Counted from the stretch's first letter, positions 43,090 through 51,246 are shown. The stretch: 64,000 nucleotides of DNA from Actinomadura sp. KC06 (GCF_004348735.1 NZ_SMKT01000022.1:1-64000); one strand, 5' to 3'. The notes: a model not told the origin generated them from the letters alone. Numbers and translations: made by a program.

Positions 43090-44220
43090 TCACGCGACCC
43101 CGTGCAGAGCGCCGTGCAGAGCGCCGTGCGCGCCTTCGTGCAGGGCCTCGGCGCGCAGGCGGGCCGCCGCGCGGAGCTGCTCGGCCGTCTCCGCCAGGTC
43201 GTCGGACGGCGTCAGCGACCCGTCCGCCAGCGCGAGCGCCGTGCCGATCGTGTCGACCCCGCCGAGATCGTCGCGGACGGACCGGCCGAGCGCCCCCGTC
43301 TCGCCGCACGCCCGCGCCTCGTCCCGGCAGAACAGCGCCATCTCGCAGCCCGCCATGCACTCGGGCGCGTACCGCGCGTCCACGGCCCGGACGGACGCGG
43401 CGAGCGCCTCCCCGGGCTCGAACGTCAGATCGCCGGGCAGCTCCGCCAGGATCGCGTCGACGCGGGTGAGGCGTGCGAGCTGCCGTTCCAGGACGGCGAG
43501 CTGCGGCCGCACGTCCAGCGGCGTCGCGGACGGACGGTTGGAGAAGTTCTCCGGGCAGACGAGGAACACGTCGTGCGAGACGCGTCCCGGATCGTGCCCC
43601 AGCTCGGTCACGAGGCGGCGCAGCGCCAGCACGTACACGGCCGACTGGCGCGCCGCCGCGGCGACCTGCTCCGGCTCGGCCTGCCCGTCCACGACGGCGA
43701 ACGACTTGATCTCGATGACGTGCAACCGGCCCGCGAGCTGGAACGCGATGACGTCCGGCTCCAGGTAGGCGGGGCGCCCGGCGATCTCCAGCCGCAGCAG
43801 CGGATGGTCGAACAGCGTGCCCTCGCCGGTCTCCAGCGCGCGGGCGAGGAGCCGGCGGGTGCGCGAATGCCGCAGCTCGCGGCCCTCGTTCCCGGCGACC
43901 ACCGCCAGGTCGTCGTAGGCGACCTCCGGGACGTCGAGGCCGAGCCGGTCGCGCAGCAGCGTGAGCAGCTCCGCGCAGCCGTCCGCCTTCACCTGCGCCT
44001 CGAACGCGTTCCCGCGCGTGATCGCGAACTGCGACTGCCCGAACGGCGCGGGAAAGCCCAGCTCCCGCGCCACGGCGTCCTTGTCGACGCCGGCCGCGTC
44101 CAGCACGCCGCGGCGGGCGCAGCCGGGGTTGGACGTCAGCGCGGCGATCGTGCGGGCGTCGTGGTTGCGCGGTGGCGCACCGCCGCGCAACCGGTCCAGA
44201 TCCGGCGCGGTATCGGTCAT
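43090..44220 (-). CDS. PD-(D/E)XK nuclease with predicted 4Fe-4S cluster (Cas4/AddB/Dna2 type)
   Basis: A 376-residue nuclease. The active site shows RGNAFEAQV (helical entry motif), then Asp in YLEPDVIAF and Glu-x-Lys in HVIEIKSF. Four cysteines match the iron-sulfur staple of Cas4, AddB and Dna2: Cys34 in SNPGCARRGVL before the active site, and Cys288, Cys292, Cys298 after it (C-x3-C-x5-C). It should cut single-stranded DNA ends. Its ATG overlaps the stop of the upstream gene (ATGA). No Cas genes or CRISPR repeats are nearby, so Cas4 function is unlikely. The acidic/His-rich tail repeats HGALHGALHG. Confidence 0.85.
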   Translation of the reverse strand: MTDTAPDLDRLRGGAPPRNHDARTIAALTSNPGCARRGVLDAAGVDKDAVARELGFPAPFGQSQFAITRGNAFEAQVKADGCAELLTLLRDRLGLDVPEVAYDDLAVVAGNEGRELRHSRTRRLLARALETGEGTLFDHPLLRLEIAGRPAYLEPDVIAFQLAGRLHVIEIKSFAVVDGQAEPEQVAAAARQSAVYVLALRRLVTELGHDPGRVSHDVFLVCPENFSNRPSATPLDVRPQLAVLERQLARLTRVDAILAELPGDLTFEPGEALAASVRAVDARYAPECMAGCEMALFCRDEARACGETGALGRSVRDDLGGVDTIGTALALADGSLTPSDDLAETAEQLRAAARLRAEALHEGAHGALHGALHGVA

Positions 44221-45101
44221 CGGTCGGTCTCTCCACTGATCGCGGGGTTGATGGCAGAGCTGGTGGCGGAGCGCTGTCCGGGGCGTTGCGCTGGGCGCCC
44301 TCCGGAGCCCCGCACGGCCCGGAGCCGGCTGCCGAAGAGCCGTTCCGCGTCGTCGAGCCGGTCCCGGGCGCGGCGCGCGGCGGACGCGCGCCGCCGCCGG
44401 TCGGGCTCCCGGTGCACGTCCAGCTCGGCCCGGGCGGCCTCGGCGAGCGCGGCCGGATCGGCCGTACCGACCGTACCGGTCGCGGCACCGGGAATGGTGG
44501 ACGCGAAACGCCACAGGAGCCTCTGCACCTCGGGGGACGGCGGCGTCCCGCGTCCGGCGGCGTGCTCGGCGAGCCGGGCGGCGGCGGTCAGGAAGTCGGT
44601 ACGCGGACTCAGCGGGCCGACGATCCGCTGCTCCAGCGGCCACGTGCTCACGGTGAGCAGGCCGCGGGCGGGTGCGAGCAGGTCGGCGGTCAGCGCGGCG
44701 CAAAGATAGTAGGGACGTGCGTAAGGGGAGGTGCGGAAAGAACGTTCCTCGTCGCGCCGCAGGCTCGTCAACCGGGTGGACGGGATCTCGCCGGGGAAGA
44801 ACGCCGCGTAGACCGCCCCGATCAGCTTCGGCGCGGCGGGCGCGCCGAGCAGGGTCAGCGCCTGGTGTACCTGCTCGCGGACCGGCAGCAGCCCGCGCCC
44901 CGCGTCACCGCCGTCGCCGGTTCCGGGGTCGTCGCCGAGGACGGCGTCGTCCCATGCCCGCTCCGCCTCCCGCAGCTCGGCGCGCAGCTCGCGGGCCGTC
45001 CGCCGGTCGCCCGCCGCCACGGCCCGCCGGACGGCGGCGCGCAGCAGGGTGATGCGCGCTTCCAGCTCGTCGGGGGTCGCGGCGCCGGGGGGCCTGGACA
45101 T
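44217..45101 (-). CDS. Unknown first protein of the split-Dna2-like operon
   Basis: A 294-residue protein of no named family. Residues about 10-55 are charged and helical (ARITLLRAAVRRAV...AELREAERAWDDAV). Residues about 75-165 (REQVHQALTLLGAPAAPKLIGAVYAAFF, SLRRDEERSF, RPYYLCAALTADLLAPARGLL) look like a winged-helix unit, which is inference. The C-terminal 60 residues are very basic (RRRRASAARRARDRLDDAERLFGSRLRAVR). It could be the DNA-binding or regulatory part of the operon. The stop overlaps the nuclease start. A possible -10 lies seven bases before its ATG. Confidence 0.7.
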   Translation of the reverse strand: MSRPPGAATPDELEARITLLRAAVRRAVAAGDRRTARELRAELREAERAWDDAVLGDDPGTGDGGDAGRGLLPVREQVHQALTLLGAPAAPKLIGAVYAAFFPGEIPSTRLTSLRRDEERSFRTSPYARPYYLCAALTADLLAPARGLLTVSTWPLEQRIVGPLSPRTDFLTAAARLAEHAAGRGTPPSPEVQRLLWRFASTIPGAATGTVGTADPAALAEAARAELDVHREPDRRRRASAARRARDRLDDAERLFGSRLRAVRGSGGRPAQRPGQRSATSSAINPAISGETDR

Positions 45102-45108
45102 GCGGCCG

Positions 45109-45114
45109 ACAGTA
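45109..45114 (-). promoter_or_regulatory. Candidate -10 of the split-Dna2-like operon
   Basis: TACTGT (TANNNT type) on the minus strand is followed by seven bases, then the ATG, the same leaderless spacing seen before fadE30. The -35 is weak (CTGGAA 17 bases upstream), with a GCTGGAA repeat nearby. Confidence 0.3.
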
Positions 45115-45184
45115 CATCCGCCGCCCGACACTTCCAGCCTTTTCCAGCTTTCACCCGTAGCCGCGCCCAGGAGCGGGGTCGCGG

Positions 45185-45574
45185 TCAGGAGCGCGGGTCG
45201 CGGCGGAGGGGATGGGCGTCCGGGACCTCGACGATGACGATCTCGACGCCGTCCGGGTCCTCGATCCACATCTCGACCAGGCCCCACGGCTCCTCGCGCG
45301 GCTCCCGCGTGACGCGCGCCCCGGCCGCCGCGAGCCGCTCGTGCTCCGCCCGGACGTCCCGCACCTGGAGCCAGATCATGGGGGACGAGCCCGTCCCGCC
45401 CGCGCCGTGGCCCGACACCTCCAGGAACCCGGGACCGAGGAAGAACACGACGCCGGGCGAGTCGGCCGGGCCGAACTCGCGGTACACGGCGAGCCCGAGC
45501 ACGTCACGGTAGAAGCGCCGGGTGCGGGCCGGATCGGCCGGTCGCAGCAGGATGCGGCTGCTCAGAACGTCCAT
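45185..45574 (-). CDS. Glyoxalase/VOC-family protein
   Basis: A 129-residue vicinal oxygen chelate protein made of two beta-alpha-beta-beta-beta units (SSRILLRPADPARTRRFYRDVLGLAVYREF, then MIWLQVRDVRAEHERLAAAGARV, WIEDPDGVEIVIVEVPD). Such proteins bind metal and act as lyases, dioxygenases or resistance proteins. The substrate is unknown. ATG 45574 has GAGG nine bases upstream; ATG 45583 is an alternative. It lies 83 bases downstream of the operon start on the same strand but is read away from it. Confidence 0.78.
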   Translation of the reverse strand: MDVLSSRILLRPADPARTRRFYRDVLGLAVYREFGPADSPGVVFFLGPGFLEVSGHGAGGTGSSPMIWLQVRDVRAEHERLAAAGARVTREPREEPWGLVEMWIEDPDGVEIVIVEVPDAHPLRRDPRS

Positions 45575-45645
45575 GCCCAGCATCCTCGGCCCCTGCGCGC
45601 CGGCCGTCCGGCACCGCCACGCCCTCCGGCGCCTTCTGGTCCGGA

Positions 45646-46512
45646 TCAGGTGGGAAAGCTCGCGCGGTACGTGGCGGCCATGTCCTCGTCGCCGTGCCCC
45701 TGCTCGATGACGCGCCGGAACCGCGCCCCGGACGCGTCGTTGACGTCGACCCGGATCCCGGCGGACTCCGCGGCCTCGTGGATCAGCCGGGTGTTCTTCT
45801 CCGCGTTCCGGACGGCGAAGCTCGGCTCGAAATCGTCCGTGAGCATCGCCTTCATCTTCACCTGCAGGTAGCCGCAGTCGAGCGGGCCGCCCGCGAGGAC
45901 CTGGCCGAACAGGGACGGGTCGAGCCCGAGGCCCTCTGTCAGCGCGACCGACTCGGCGATGACGGACGTCAGCGAGATCGCGTAGCTGACTGCGGCGAGC
46001 TTGAGCCGGGTGCCCGCGCCGCTCGCGCCGTCCTCGTCCAGCCAGTGCGTCTTGGACCCGAGCGCGTCGAAGAGGGGGTCGAGGACGGTCCGCGCCGACT
46101 CCGGCCCGGCCGCGAGGACGATCAGCTTTCCCTGTTCGGCGGGCTGCTTCGTCCCCTGGACGGGCGCGTCGGCGAACGTGAGCCCGTGCTCGGCGGCGAA
46201 CCCGGCGAGGCGCGGCACGTCCGCGACGCCGACCGTGCCCATCTGCGCCCAGACCTGACCGGCCCGGAGCTCCGGCGCCGCCTGCGTCATCACCGACATG
46301 GCCGTCTCGCCGTCGTTGAGCATCGTGATGACGACGTCGGCGCCGGACACGGCCTCCGCGGGGGAGCCGGTCACGGTTGCGCCGTCGGCGGCCAGTGGTT
46401 CGGCGCGCGACCGGGTGCGGTTCCACGCCGTCACCCGGTGGCCGTCCTTGAGCAGGTTCCGGGCCATCGCCGCGCCCATGATCCCGGTGCCGAGCATCGC
46501 GACTGCGGTCAT
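45646..46512 (-). CDS. NAD(P)-dependent beta-hydroxyacid dehydrogenase-like oxidoreductase
   Basis: A 288-residue member of the 3-hydroxyisobutyrate/6-phosphogluconate dehydrogenase family. The Rossmann start is MLGTGIMGAAMARNLLKDGHRVTAWNRT, and the substrate loop appears as DAPVQGTKQPAEQGKLIVLAAG. The catalytic-Lys region LKLAAVSYAISLTSVIAES has Leu-Lys where the family usually has xKxxxN, and no Asn four residues on, so substrate or activity may differ from the textbook enzyme. The ribosome site is AAAGGAG. It may be an imine-reductase-like branch. Confidence 0.82.
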   Translation of the reverse strand: MTAVAMLGTGIMGAAMARNLLKDGHRVTAWNRTRSRAEPLAADGATVTGSPAEAVSGADVVITMLNDGETAMSVMTQAAPELRAGQVWAQMGTVGVADVPRLAGFAAEHGLTFADAPVQGTKQPAEQGKLIVLAAGPESARTVLDPLFDALGSKTHWLDEDGASGAGTRLKLAAVSYAISLTSVIAESVALTEGLGLDPSLFGQVLAGGPLDCGYLQVKMKAMLTDDFEPSFAVRNAEKNTRLIHEAAESAGIRVDVNDASGARFRRVIEQGHGDEDMAATYRASFPT

Positions 46513-46595
46513 CGTGCACTCCTTTTAGACTGTTCGATCCAGAATTTCTATCACACGACGCGTCCCTACCCCAGGGGAACGCGGGCCGTCGCAGG

Positions 46596-47720
46596 CTAGC
46601 CGAACGCGGGGCTGTCGCCGGGCGCGTCCGCGTAGACGGCGGTGTACGGGGCGGCGAACGCGTCCAGCGTCCGGTCGAGCTGCGCCGACCACCAGGACAC
46701 GAGGGCGGCGGAGCCGCGCCCGGCGGCGCCGTCCTCGCCCAGGTACCGGTGCCGCAGCGGCGCCACGTCGCAGAGCCGCTCCCACCACTCCCGGTGCACC
46801 GCCGACTGGATCTGCCCGGCGTCCAGCGGGAACGCCGAGCGGTGGCCGCGCACGAACGCCTGGACGCGGTCGAGGTCGAGCCCGCGCTCGTCGTCGCACG
46901 CGAACAGCCGCGCCGCGGCCCGCACGACCTCGCCCGCGACGGGACCGGTCGTCAGCGAGCCCCAGCCGAGGACCGCCGTGACGTTGCCCGACCCTCCGTA
47001 CCGCAAATGCCCGGCGTGGAACGACCCGTGCAGATGGCCGACCGTGGTGACCTCGATCTCCGGCGGCTGGTGGTCGGCGAACTCGGCGAGCAAGCCTCGG
47101 CGCTCCCGCAGGCGGCGCCCGGTCAGTGCGTCGAAGTCGGTGCCGTCGCCGTCGTCCGGTACGTCCCGCAGCATCTCCTCGACGGCGGCGGCCGCGTCTG
47201 CGGCGCGCGGCGTCGGGATCAGCAGGCTCTGCTGGACGGGCGGCGTCAGCCGGTCGAGCGCGGCGTGCAGCCGTCCCAGCAGCTCGCCGAGGGCCTCGCA
47301 CTGGCCGAACGTGAGCTCCAGGCCGCCGCGCCCGCGCCCCCCGACCCATGGATGCAGGACGTAGCCGCGCCCGGCCGCGGTGACCAGCGTCCGGCCGCCG
47401 CGCGCCGGCATCGGCGCGAGGACCGGCAGGCCTTCCTCGTCCAGCGCGGCGGTCACGGAGTGCCGGAACCGCAGGCGGCGGCGGTCGGGCTCGGCGTACT
47501 CCTTGAGGAAGAACGCCCCGTCCGGCGTGTCGACCCGCCAGCAGCGGCGCCCCGGCCCTGCGCCGTCGGTGAGGCCCGCACCGTGTGCCTCCGCTCCGTT
47601 GTGCGGGTTCGTGCCGTTGTGCGCGCTGCCGTGCGGGCTGGTGCTGCCGGGCGCGTCGATCTCCCAGCGCCTCAGCAGCCGTCGCGGCGGCTCGGTGTCA
47701 GCACTCTGTGACGTCGGCAC
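46596..47720 (-). CDS. Aminoglycoside-phosphotransferase-fold protein lacking catalytic residues
   Basis: A 374-residue protein with the APH/choline-kinase fold (AFFLKEYAEPDRRRLRFRHSVTAALDEEGLPVLAPMP, GYVLHPWVGG, LGELLGRLHAALDRL). In active enzymes the loop reads HGDxHxxN, then the metal Asp in IDW. Here the same places read LHGSFHAGHLRY and VLGWGSL, so catalytic Asp, Asn and metal Asp are all replaced. The nucleotide Lys (FLKEY) is kept. It is probably a pseudokinase or ligand-binding protein. Residues 30-55 are a His/Asn/Gly-rich insert. The GTG start has GAGGTG upstream. Confidence 0.75.
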   Translation of the reverse strand: MPTSQSADTEPPRRLLRRWEIDAPGSTSPHGSAHNGTNPHNGAEAHGAGLTDGAGPGRRCWRVDTPDGAFFLKEYAEPDRRRLRFRHSVTAALDEEGLPVLAPMPARGGRTLVTAAGRGYVLHPWVGGRGRGGLELTFGQCEALGELLGRLHAALDRLTPPVQQSLLIPTPRAADAAAAVEEMLRDVPDDGDGTDFDALTGRRLRERRGLLAEFADHQPPEIEVTTVGHLHGSFHAGHLRYGGSGNVTAVLGWGSLTTGPVAGEVVRAAARLFACDDERGLDLDRVQAFVRGHRSAFPLDAGQIQSAVHREWWERLCDVAPLRHRYLGEDGAAGRGSAALVSWWSAQLDRTLDAFAAPYTAVYADAPGDSPAFG

Positions 47721-47839
47721 CCCGGCACCTCGGCTGCGTCGGACGGACGATGGTCGAATGAATGTTCTACAACGACGCTACACGCCCGCCCCGCACCGCG
47801 AAAGCGAAACGGCTCGGGCTCGCTCAGTTTGCGCGGGCT

Positions 47840-47875
47840 CGCTTGGTTCGCTTGGTTCGCTTGGTTCGCTCGGTT
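47840..47875. repeat. Four tandem copies of a 9-base unit
   Basis: CGCTTGGTT occurs three times head to tail, then once as CGCTCGGTT, ending eight bases before the stop codon of the next minus-strand gene. A 9-base period keeps any frame open. No gene covers it convincingly. Confidence 0.85.
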
Positions 47876-47882
47876 CCCTGGC

Positions 47883-48284
47883 TCAGACGCGTTCGAGGAT
47901 GACGACCGGAATGTCGCGGCTCGTCTTCGTCTGGTAGACGTCGTAGTCGGGCCAGACGGCCGTCATCTTCGCCCAAAGGGCAGGCTTTTCGTCCTGCGTC
48001 GCGGTCCGGGCCCGCGCAGTGAACTTGTCGCCTTTCACCTGGACTTTCACTTCGGGATCGGCCTGGATGTTCTTGTACCAGAGCGGATCGTCGTCGGCGC
48101 CGCCGTCGGACGCCACGACGATATGGGCGTCCCCGTCGAGCTGGTAGATGAGCGGCGTCGTGCGCTCCTTCCGGGTGTGGCGCCCGGTCGTGGTGAGCAG
48201 CAGCGTGACGGTGCCTCTCCACTCGTGCCCTTCTTCGCCGTCCGTTTCCTGGTACCGCGCGACGTGCTCTTTCCCGTACAGCAT
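47883..48284 (-). CDS. Deazaflavin (F420)-dependent nitroreductase-family protein
   Basis: A 133-residue split-barrel protein of the DDN/DUF385 type (TVTLLLTTTGRHTRKERTTPLIYQLDGDAHIVVASDGGADDDPLWYKNIQADPEVKVQV). The family reduces quinones or xenobiotics with F420H2. TAGGAG precedes the ATG. Actinomycetes make F420, which fits. A cluster of 9-base repeats lies directly after its stop, and the paaI-like gene is divergent. Confidence 0.86.
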   Translation of the reverse strand: MLYGKEHVARYQETDGEEGHEWRGTVTLLLTTTGRHTRKERTTPLIYQLDGDAHIVVASDGGADDDPLWYKNIQADPEVKVQVKGDKFTARARTATQDEKPALWAKMTAVWPDYDVYQTKTSRDIPVVILERV

Positions 48285-48421
48285 GGTTCTCCTAGAAGTC
48301 GGGTTCGGCGGATCACGTACGGGCCGTGCAGCCGGGCACGACCTTGTCTCCATAACCGCCGATCCCTAGGTCACCTTCCCTGGACGGACGCTCCGATTCC
48401 GGCCTCTCTTACGCTGTCCTG

Positions 48422-48859
48422 GTGGACGAGGCAGAGGTGGCGCGGCGATGCGCAGAGACGATGTACGCACGGGACAAGGTGGCGCAGGACCTCGCCATGC
48501 AGATCACCGAGATCGCCCCCGGACGGGCGCAGCTGCGTATGACGGTCGGCGACACGATGGTGAACGGCCACGGAATCGCCCACGGCGGATACGTCTTCCT
48601 GCTCTCCGACTCGGCGTTCGCCTACGCCTGCAACACCCATGACGCGGTGACGGTCGCGGCGTCCGCAGAAGTCGTGTTCGTCGCGCCCGCCCGGACAGGG
48701 GACGTCCTAGAGGCGACCGCAGTCGAACGCACCCGCTACGGGCGCAGCGGAATCTACGACGTCACAGTGCGCCGCGTCCCCGGCGGCGAAGTCGTCGCGG
48801 AGTTCCGGGGCGGGAGCCGCAGCCGCGACGAGCCCGTCCTCGACCCTCCCGCCACCTGA
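48422..48859 (+). CDS. paaI: PaaI-family hot-dog thioesterase
   Basis: A 145-residue hot-dog thioesterase. VNGHGIAHGGYVFLLSDSAFAYACNTH holds the catalytic Asp in LSDSAFA and the HGG turn, and EVVFVAPARTGDVLEATAVERTRYGRSGIYDVTV is the partner strand. PaaI hydrolyses stalled hydroxyphenylacetyl-CoA intermediates, but no other paa gene is nearby, so a general acyl-CoA housekeeping role is possible. It starts with GTG. Confidence 0.85.
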   Translation: MDEAEVARRCAETMYARDKVAQDLAMQITEIAPGRAQLRMTVGDTMVNGHGIAHGGYVFLLSDSAFAYACNTHDAVTVAASAEVVFVAPARTGDVLEATAVERTRYGRSGIYDVTVRRVPGGEVVAEFRGGSRSRDEPVLDPPAT

Positions 48860-48872
48860 CGCCGCGAACGTC

Positions 48873-49796
48873 TCACAGGTCGTTCAGGATGGTGGTGAGG
48901 TAGTCGGCGGTCCGGTCTGGACGGGCGGCGGTGATGCACAGGTTGTTCATGGCGCGCATGTACGTGTCGACGTCCGTCGGCTTGTCGAGGTAGAGCGCGC
49001 TGGTGAGCTGCTCCAGGTAGACCACGTCGGACAGGCCAGGCTCGGCGAATCGCAGGATCGTGAACGGGCCGCCCGCCGCGGCATGGCCGCCGGCGCCGAA
49101 CGGCACGATCTGCAGCGTCACGTTGGGCAGGTCCGACATCTCGATCAGATGCTTGATCTGCTGCCGCATCACCTCGCGTCCGCCCAGCGGACGGCGGACG
49201 ACCGCCTCGTCCACGACGGCCCACAGCGTCGCAGCGCCCGGCGACGTGAAACGTTCCTGCCGGATCGTGCGGAGCTGCACGCGCCGTTCGACCTCGTCCT
49301 CGGCGGCGTCGGAGAAGCCCAGCCGGACGACGGCGCGGGCGTAGTCCTCGGTCTGCAGCAGGCCGGGGACGAACTGCAGCTCGTAGGCGCGCAGCAGCGA
49401 GGCCGCCTCCTCCAGGCCGAGGTACACCTCGAACCAGCTCGCGAGGACGTCGCCGTACCGGTGCCACCAGCCGGGGGTGTTGGCCTCCTTCGCCAGCTCC
49501 AGCAGCGGCGCGCGCTCGGCCGGGTCGGACACGCCGTACAGGGTCAGCAGATCGGAGACGTCGCGCTCCTTGAACCCGACGCGGCCGAGCTCCATCCGGC
49601 TGATCTTGGAATGCGAACCGCGGATCTCGTAGCCCGCCTGCTCGGTGGAGATTCCGCGCGCCTCGCGCATCCGGCGGAGCTGAGCGCCGAGCAGAATGCG
49701 CAGCACCGTGGGCCCGCCGCGGCGGGGATAATCGATCAGCCGTCCGGCCGGATCACCTTCGGACGGAGGTGTGGGGGCAGCTGAATCCTGGGCCAA
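48873..49796 (-). CDS. XRE-family regulator with DUF5753 domain
   Basis: A 307-residue actinomycete regulator. A helix-turn-helix (LLGAQLRRMREARGISTEQAGYEIRGSHSKISRMELGR) is followed by the DUF5753 domain (RAYELQFVPGLLQTEDYARAVVR ... NVTLQIVPFGAGGHAAAGGPFTILRF ... LYLDKPTDVDTYMRAMNNL). These are usually followed by a small DUF397 gene. None is present; the downstream gene is convergent paaI. Such pairs act in development or as self-regulated switches. Confidence 0.9.
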   Translation of the reverse strand: MAQDSAAPTPPSEGDPAGRLIDYPRRGGPTVLRILLGAQLRRMREARGISTEQAGYEIRGSHSKISRMELGRVGFKERDVSDLLTLYGVSDPAERAPLLELAKEANTPGWWHRYGDVLASWFEVYLGLEEAASLLRAYELQFVPGLLQTEDYARAVVRLGFSDAAEDEVERRVQLRTIRQERFTSPGAATLWAVVDEAVVRRPLGGREVMRQQIKHLIEMSDLPNVTLQIVPFGAGGHAAAGGPFTILRFAEPGLSDVVYLEQLTSALYLDKPTDVDTYMRAMNNLCITAARPDRTADYLTTILNDL

Positions 49797-50368
49797 GGGG
49801 TCACCAGCCAGTCGACGGTCTACTTCGGAGCACTCAACGGCACCGCCCTATGTTAGAGGATGGGACCGCCTTTTTGGGAAGTACGAATAGCGCCTCGGAG
49901 GCGTAAGGTCGCCGCCCGGCCGTCCTGGCGCCGACCGGCGGATACGCCCGGTGACCAGTGCTGTCAGTGGCTGGACGGCTGCGGAACGTGGCCAACTATG
50001 GCGGCCCTGCGGACGGCTGATCATTTCCCGGCGCCCGGGTCGCCGATGGTGCACGAATTGGCCTGTGCTCTCCTGCGCTGCGGACGGCCAATCCGGGGTG
50101 TCGGCCATTTCGCGTTCCACCGTTATGACGGCCGAATGAAGGACGTCCCGCATTCCGGTGAATATTCGGGGACCCCGCCGTCGTGCAGATCATGCCAGAA
50201 CCGCGTGCGCGCTGAGGCTGGAGCGGCGGGCGGGTGATGAAGCTCTCGTCCGGCGCGGGAGAGTTCTGGGACGGACGAGGCGTTTCATTGTTCAGAGGGG
50301 CGATCATCACCGCCGCCACTCCGCACCACCGCCGCCTCACCGTCGAGGCGACCGTAACAGGGGGAATC
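49797..50368. other. Intergenic region with no supported gene
   Basis: It lies between the divergent XRE-DUF5753 and HPF-like genes. Several overlapping open frames exist on both strands, but none shows a domain, a ribosome site or consistent coding bias. A TAACAT -10-like element for the regulator (minus strand) lies near 49850. Base composition is somewhat less GC-rich than the genes. Confidence 0.5.
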
Positions 50369-50677
50369 ATGAACGCAACTCGTGAGAGACCGGAGATACG
50401 CTTCCTGACCTCGGGCGACGTCACGGCCCACGAACGGGCGGCGGCGGAACGGGCCGTCCGGCAGGCGCTCGGCTCCGCGCAGGGCGTCTCGTCCATCCAG
50501 GTCACGCTGAGTGTCGTGGCCGACCCGTCGCTGCCGCGCCCCGCACTGGCCCAGGCGGTCGTCGACCTGGACGGCCGCCGCGTCCGCGCCCAGGCCGCCG
50601 CGCCGCGCATCGTCGAGGCCATCGACCTGCTCCGCGAACGCCTGGCGGTCCGCGCGTCCTCCCTCCAGCCGCGCTGA
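50369..50677 (+). CDS. Small HPF/RaiA-like ribosome-associated protein
   Basis: A 102-residue protein. AGGGGGA lies four bases before the ATG. The sequence reads like the ribosome-binding half of hibernation-promoting factors: an opening strand-helix with HERAAAERAVRQALGSA, strand SIQVTLSVVADP, and the family ending AVVDLDGRRVRAQAAAPRIVEAIDLLRERL. The long C-terminal dimerisation domain of long HPF is missing. It may therefore be a short RaiA/YfiA-type factor that silences ribosomes in starvation. The match is by eye and moderate. An upstream ATG at 50234 is less likely. Confidence 0.5.
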   Translation: MNATRERPEIRFLTSGDVTAHERAAAERAVRQALGSAQGVSSIQVTLSVVADPSLPRPALAQAVVDLDGRRVRAQAAAPRIVEAIDLLRERLAVRASSLQPR

Positions 50678-50909
50678 ACGCCCGCAACCCCTGACGGCGG
50701 CGCCCCACCCCGGGCCCGCCGCCGGGGCACAGGCGTCGCCGCAAGAAAGCACGAACCCGGCGAGCACGAGCGGCACGAGCGCGTACGCCACCATCACGGC
50801 CGCCGCCGCACCTGGGGACGAAGGTCGGCCTAGATCGAGCATGTTCGCGCAGAGCCCGGCGACCTGACAGACCAGCGCGCCAGGCATCACCGACACGGCG
50901 GGCCAGGAT

Positions 50910-51011
50910 GGCGGGATTAGAGGAGCGCGGGCTGAAGGTCGGGACGGCGGGCCAGAGGAGCGGGAAGTAGAGGGCAAGCTATGGGGACGGCGGGGTTGGA
51001 GGAGCGCGGGC
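50910..51011. repeat. Degenerate 23-base direct repeats
   Basis: GGCGGGATTAGAGGAGCGCGGGC at 50910-50932 recurs as a near-copy at 50989-51011, with two substitutions and a partial third copy between. The region 50678-51093 otherwise holds no supported gene. A minus-strand frame with one hydrophobic stretch near 50800 overlaps the HPF-like gene and is not favoured. Confidence 0.5.
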
Positions 51012-51093
51012 CAGAGGAGATAGGGCGAGGCGCTCGAACGAATCCGGCCTGGCCCGGCCGCCACTGCCGCCTCCATTCACCCCAGGCAGGGCA

Positions 51094-51246
51094 TTACGCC
51101 TGGCAGGCCCGGCGGGTCGATCGGCCAAGGAGATTCAGGGTCTGCTGGACGTCGTCCAGCAGCGCCGGATCGATCGCCAAGGTGATCGGCCTGATGCCCG
51201 CGGCGGCGGCGTTGACGAGCTTGCCGAGCCGTCCGTCGCGCGACAT
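51094..51246 (-). CDS. Small ORF in frame with the stop of the upstream F420 oxidoreductase
   Basis: A 50-codon frame that opens MSRDGRLGKLVNAAAAG, continues PITLAIDPALLDDVQ and ends GRSTRRACQA. It lies in the same reading frame as the oxidoreductase upstream, separated only by that gene's TAG and four codons, and has actinobacterial codon bias. It lacks a good ribosome site. The phrase ITLAIDPALLDDV resembles pieces of large secreted or glycosidase-like proteins. It could be a tail cut off by a nonsense mutation, a read-through extension, or a remnant. Confidence 0.35.
   Translation of the reverse strand: MSRDGRLGKLVNAAAAGIRPITLAIDPALLDDVQQTLNLLGRSTRRACQA

Noticed and set aside
43090-44220. 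Cas4 and a CRISPR system
   Set aside because: The nuclease has a Cas4-like cysteine cluster, but there is no repeat array or other cas gene in the window, and its partner is an SF1B helicase.
47840-47875. CRISPR-like repeat
   Set aside because: Units are 9 bases, head to tail and without spacers.
50285-51076. A minus-strand frame with a hydrophobic stretch
   Set aside because: It overlaps the HPF-like gene for about 390 bases and has no start signal. The single hydrophobic run is not enough.
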